Below are positions 59,380-64,000 of a stretch of 64,000 nt of DNA, piece after piece. Position numbers and translations under genes: made by a program. Below the pieces are notes generated by a model. That model worked only from the letters and a program-made list of their open reading frames with translations, ran no database searches and was not told the origin of the DNA. The stretch lies in NCBI GenBank assembly GCA_038087015.1, contig JASBNA010000087.1, positions 1 through 64,000 on the forward strand, read 5' to 3'. The DNA comes from Cerrena zonata. Taxonomy: Eukaryota; Basidiomycota; Agaricomycetes; Polyporales; Cerrenaceae. Each line of letters opens with the position of its first letter. Within the stretch, counting starts at the first letter, position 1.

Positions 59380-61531
59380 AGTGGGGCTGTTGCCTTTAGA
59401 AGGCTGCGACCTTGTAATGATTAGGAAAAGGGGAGCGTACCGTACTCACATACATTAGCATATATATGCCTGACGTTCGTAACTACATCATACTCACGGG
59501 ATCGTTTATGGCTACGTATTTGCTTGACAGCTTGACAGAATTCTGTTGGATTCCATAATACCTGTGGGATGTTCGAAGGATCTTTCACTCAGTCCCAAAT
59601 CTCAAGACAACCAACCGAATTTTACCACGAGTGACTCGGGTGATCCATCATGTAGATACTGTACAGCATGTTACCCCCAGGCGTGTATCCTGGCGGCCGA
59701 AGAAATTGTGATGCTATACAGTGTTAATCGGCCTATCTATATGAGGATCGTTTAAACCGGCGATAACAATGATGAAAAAACTCAGTTCTTGTCCATCATT
59801 ATCGAGATATCTGAGTGAGTATCTATGAGTATACAGCCCATATGACTGCTGCCTGAGATTTCTGTTATCGACCGATTAAGATTATACTGTGAGTGATAGA
59901 GAATAGATCGAGTATGATATTACATGGATGCTTGCAGAGGTCATGGAACAATACGCAGTGAGAGACTGATGGATATAATGCGTCGGGTGGACTCGGCCAT
60001 TTGGAGTCGCAAGCGCTCGTATTGTGGCACTTGCTGATTTGGTCAAACTTTGTGAACTTGCATTTTTGCTTGAAAATGTTTCTGCTTGTTCACGCATCTC
60101 CTGTAGTGAAATAGCCGAAATATACGCGCTCGATGACCATTATCATCATAGTCCGTTGAGCTATTGTTTCCATCGCAAGGCTCGAAGTCAAACCAATCCA
60201 ATACAGGAACATACCACGACGACGGCGCCGAGACTCAGGCTACCGCTACCAACATGACCGAGCATGAGAAGGATCTTACTCTCCCTATATTGGATGTTTT
60301 TATCAAGGAAGGGCCGATGGTTGAATTTCTAAAGGGGACAAAGCAGCTCGACAACCCAGCTGCCTGTCGGACATACTGCAGGAGATCGTCTCTGTATGTA
60401 CACCCTTCCCATCTTTTTCTCTCTTCCTGGTTTACTATGTCATTGACAGGACTTGCGACGGTCTCTCTTCGCTGATGTGTCAATCCTCGCCATAAGGCAT
60501 ATCTCACATAGCCAATATCGCATTCAATTCAGCTCCATCGAGCATCCCCCCCGTCAAGGTCTCCATCGTTCACCTTTATTACTCATCTTACACCTCATCG
60601 CTGCTCTTCACACAAGAACACTGTAACTCGCTGCGTCTTACCACCCGAGATCATTTCCCCATCTTGAAACCATGGGATTGCGAATTGTCCACTGGACTAT
60701 GTTCCTCGCCTTCTGCAACTCGGCGACGAAGATATTTTCTATTGTTCATATCAGCTAAAGGCATGGCATAACGAGTACGCTCGTTGACATCACCAGTCCC
60801 TGGCGATTTGATTTCGCTTGAAACTGGATAGAACGCTGACACTCACTGTGTTACCACAAACGACGGCCTATTTGAGCAAGGTGGAGCTGAGAAGTAAACG
60901 GAGTGACAAGGTATGAATTCGCCGTCTTGTCCTATCGGCCGACACCTCTGATACCGTAAAAGTTGGCGACCGGTGCTGATAAAAGGCTAACATTGACTCG
61001 ATGGGGATAACGATGCATTGTATTCTATTTCTACGCTGATAATAACCCCATCATATTCGAATTCCCTACCGCGATGTGATCGGTAGCTTACCACTGGCAC
61101 TTTCACTGGGAATGACTACTACCCCTCGGAAAAGTTGCAATTCGAAGTTGCGGCTGCACCTTTTAAACTTCTCTTTCTAATCATCCTGACTCGAAGTGCT
61201 ACCACTGCCGTAGACTCCGGGATCTTTGTTCAATTGAAGACCATGTGTCTATACCAAATCAAGGCGCTGTTTCAATGACAGATTCCAGTTCTCCGTGTGG
61301 CGCAGTTGAGAAGAAAGACTGGCATCTGGATACCCTATTGCGCATACACGGCGAGTATGCCAGACTCTGTTAGGTGGTTGTTGTTACTTTGTAGTCTCGC
61401 GAGATTGATGTATACAGGTACGTGTACAGCATAACCCCATATAATGCACCCTTCACCTAGGGACGAGAAACTATATTAAGGGACCACATACCGTAACCGT
61501 CCTCCCTATCCTCGAATCAAGCTTTCTAGCA
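59380..61531. other. Divergent intergenic region between DUF6535 genes 4 and 5
   Basis: No gene can be supported over 2.1 kb. A TATATATGC stretch at about 59460 lies about 80 bp from the gene 4 start. An open plus-strand exon at 60254-60393 (MTEHEKDLTLPILDVF) has a good donor, but every acceptor tried leads to stops, so it is at best a relic. ACTATATTAAGG near 61470 may be the TATA box of gene 5. Confidence 0.45.
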
Positions 61532-64000
61532 ATGCCCGCCAGCTCTATCATCTCCGAACTCAGTCGCTCTATCGATAGCTCCGCTCAGGATGACTCAGTA
61601 CCACTAATACTCCCCAAAGGTATCACTCGTCCACCTTCCGCAGCTAGCACCTTTTCATGGTGGTCGCGTCGCGGGAAGAGCAGGTCTGTAACAACATCCA
61701 GGAATGGTTCCGTCTCTATAGATCATTCACAATCATCACTGAGGAAAGTAGAACAAGTGGAGCAAGAACTCGAAGTACGGAATCTGTAACCTTTAATATG
61801 GGATGTATCACTAACTGTTTGTCATAGACGGAAGCGCACAAACCTCGGTCAGAAGCTAAGGATGACATGAGTCTTCTAGCTGAAAAGAACAACTATCGAA
61901 GATCTAGTGCTGAACCTGAAGTAGAGGTTGATAAAGATGCAAGAAAGGCTCGAGAGGTATGACTCTAAATGTTCTTGATATTATACTCACACATTTAACT
62001 CTGACGTAAAATGCGCTAAGATCTATGACACGGTACAGAAAGTACAAATCGAGCCAGATCGCAAAGGGTGGGCGAGGCTATCGGATGTGTACCACAAATA
62101 CGACGAGGATCGAATCAGGGACACGAAAGAAGATATTGACACGCTCCTAGTCTTTGTGAGCGTTCCCTATCTCCTGATATTTGCATACTTTACTAACACT
62201 CTACCACAGGCTGGTCTGTTTTCTGCAGTGCTATCGGCTTTTATTATCGAGACCTATCCAAATCTTCAAGAAAACTCTGGTGATACAAACACTCGAGTTC
62301 TCACACAAATATCATCTCAGCTGGCCAGTCTCTCAATCACAAATAACTTCGTTAACTCTACCAAACCATCATACACTCCTTCTCCATTCATTCCTCCAGC
62401 TACCTTCGTCCGTATCAATACACTGTGGTCTTGCAGCCTCGTGATAAGCCTTATTACTGCATCATTCGGCATACTCGTCAAACAGTGGCTTCATGAATAT
62501 ATGGCGCAGGCCACGCAAACACCATTATATCGTTTACGAGTCAGATTCTTTCGTAGCGAGGGATTAGAGAAATGGCATGTCTTCGAGCTTGCTGCTGCCC
62601 TGCCATTGCTCTTGCAAGTTGCTCTTCTTCTCTTCTTCATCGGGCTAAGCGAGTTCCTCCGTGAACTTAACCCCGTGGTTGGCTGGACTACTACATTCCT
62701 CGTACTTGTATGGCTAATCATCTTTTCTTTCACAACGCTCGCACCCACATTGTCGTCTCAATGCCCCTACAAGACACCAATACTCAAAGGCCCACTCCAC
62801 TATCTGCGCCCTATATTCCAGGGAATATGGGATCCATGTCTCAATCATGCTGTCAGAGCAACACGCTTTCTACTATACGTACCCGAAGCCTATTCTGCTG
62901 CCACCAGCTATGGTCTCAGGTACTTACAGTGTTCCTACGCTCATCAGAAACTCGACCACCTCCGAAAGAGGTTGGTTATCTTCCGACAATCGCTTCAAGA
63001 TTGGTCTTGCGAACGTTTCCCCGAAGAGGAAATAGTGCAGAAAATAGATGATTCCGATCTGGACATCATTGTATCCGCAGAACCTGTATTCCTCGAGGAA
63101 CAACTGAAACGAACGATCAGCGAGTGTTCTGATGGTATGGAGTTGTCCGCAATCTATCGATACTACAAGGCAATCCGTGGCTCGGATAAAACAAGCCCCG
63201 TCACGAATTGCTGGAGGTTTACATTGCCTCCTGAAGCGAGAATAGGATTGAAAGGAGTAGGAGAAACCATACTCATACACAAGAGTCGGGACCCGCGCAC
63301 AGATCGTTCGTGGCCCCAGGTGCTAGAGTCTATTATCGCCGATGACAAGAGTGGGCCATGGTGGAACCAGCTCCCTGCGTTGTTCATTCAACTAATCCAG
63401 TCAAGCGTCGAGTGGGGAGCTGTACCGATCTTCCTGATTTTATACACCTCAGCAGGCCAGCAGACGTTCAATCGTTGGAACATGTATCAGAATTGCCGAT
63501 TAGGCAAGCGGGCAGATGACGTACAATGTCCGTATGTTTTTTGTGATGAAAAATAACATGATGCTGATTTGTTCCGCAGATATTGATAACCTTATTGCGA
63601 CAACTAGACTGCTAAAGGACGAGCTCTGGCCGCACAGATTGTCAATCACTCCCTCGAAACACATACAAGAACTCATAAAAACTCATAACCTCGATGAAGA
63701 CATCTTTGCATTATGTTACACATTTTCCATGATGCTCCTTCTTGCATCTCCGGAAGCGATCGAGCAGCGTAAAGGAGATGTAAAAGTACTTACCTCGGAT
63801 ATTCTAGCTATTCTGGAGCAGGATCTGCCACTTCTCCATAGCGTAACCAGAATCACTGATGATCAGCTCGACTCCTCCATGGCCGCATTGACAGCCATAC
63901 AAGAACAGTATTGTAGCGAAGCTGTAAATGGTGATCTGATATCAAAGCTGGCGACACTCAAACCTCTGGTATGGGAAATGATACTAGGCCAACGAATGTC
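61532..64000 (+). CDS. DUF6535 membrane protein 5, 3' end beyond window
   Basis: The start ATG at 61532 (MPASSIISELSRSID) opens a Ser/Arg-rich exon (SWWSRRGKSRS) to about 61770. Two small charged exons follow, then KVQIEPDRKGWARLSDVYHKYDEDRIRD...LLVF, the conserved intron (about 62157-62209) and AGLFSAVLSAFIIETYPNLQ. The membrane plan is as in the others (SLVISLITASFGILV, LAAALPLLLQVALLLFFIGL, FLVLVWLIIFSFTTLAP). An intron at about 63528-63580 precedes DIDNLIATTRLLKDELWP, and the frame is open to base 64000. It is the only copy on the plus strand and the most diverged. It is divergently placed to gene 4 with a 2.1-kb gap. Confidence 0.85.

Noticed and set aside
60254..60480. Possible small gene starting MTEHEKDL
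   Set aside because: Donor looks good but all acceptors tried lead quickly to stops; mentioned only as a possible relic.

Overview
The window is nuclear DNA of a filamentous basidiomycete, most likely an Agaricomycete. Genes carry many short introns (about 45-60 nt, GT..AG), and the families present are typical of those genomes: KDZ transposases with CxC2-type cysteine clusters, a fungal TET/JBP dioxygenase, DUF6535 membrane proteins and a small fungal protein-kinase-like gene. No tRNA, rRNA, CRISPR or bacterial feature was seen.

Region 1 (1-13.1 kb) looks like one large KDZ-type DNA transposon running off the left edge. On the minus strand lie a decayed KDZ transposase (one in-frame stop, two frameshifts) and, directly upstream, an apparently intact TET/JBP-type 2-oxoglutarate dioxygenase. 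Three further multi-exon genes follow: X (+, unknown), Y (-, with a Zn2Cys6-spaced cysteine cluster and an acidic tail) and Z (+, ten 18-residue IPDL/SPSPI repeats). The gene pairs share short divergent promoters. The hexamer ATCCGG/CCGGAT occurs about 45 times here, in coding and non-coding DNA on both strands, against about 9 times in 22-64 kb. The motif stops near 13.0 kb, at a 143-bp tandem repeat, which suggests the right border of the element.

Region 2 (13.1-22 kb) holds gene W (-), two 715-bp palindromic elements with CACTGG ends and 3-bp target duplications, a 285-bp hairpin element, and a second KDZ transposase (+). That transposase is split by a solo-LTR-like insertion (5-bp duplication GCATG) which itself contains one of the palindromic elements.

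Region 3 (22-29.3 kb) is AT-rich, CpG-poor transposon wreckage. It contains a CACTA/Tnp2-like transposase relic, a 1.6-kb inverted repeat pair, a 38-bp perfect palindrome and a 912-bp fold-back element.

Region 4 (29.3-64 kb) is a segmentally duplicated gene array. It has five DUF6535 membrane-protein genes (four on the minus strand, the fifth on the plus strand and running off the right edge). It also has two copies of a large unrecognised gene (A and A'), one kinase-like gene, relic exons and spacer blocks repeated two or three times. One DUF6535 gene has an internal C-terminal duplication, and an orphan DUF6535 exon lies next to A'. The array has clearly grown by repeated unequal exchange.

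All exon structures were assigned by eye from reading frame, splice consensus and paralogue comparison; motif counts were also made by eye.
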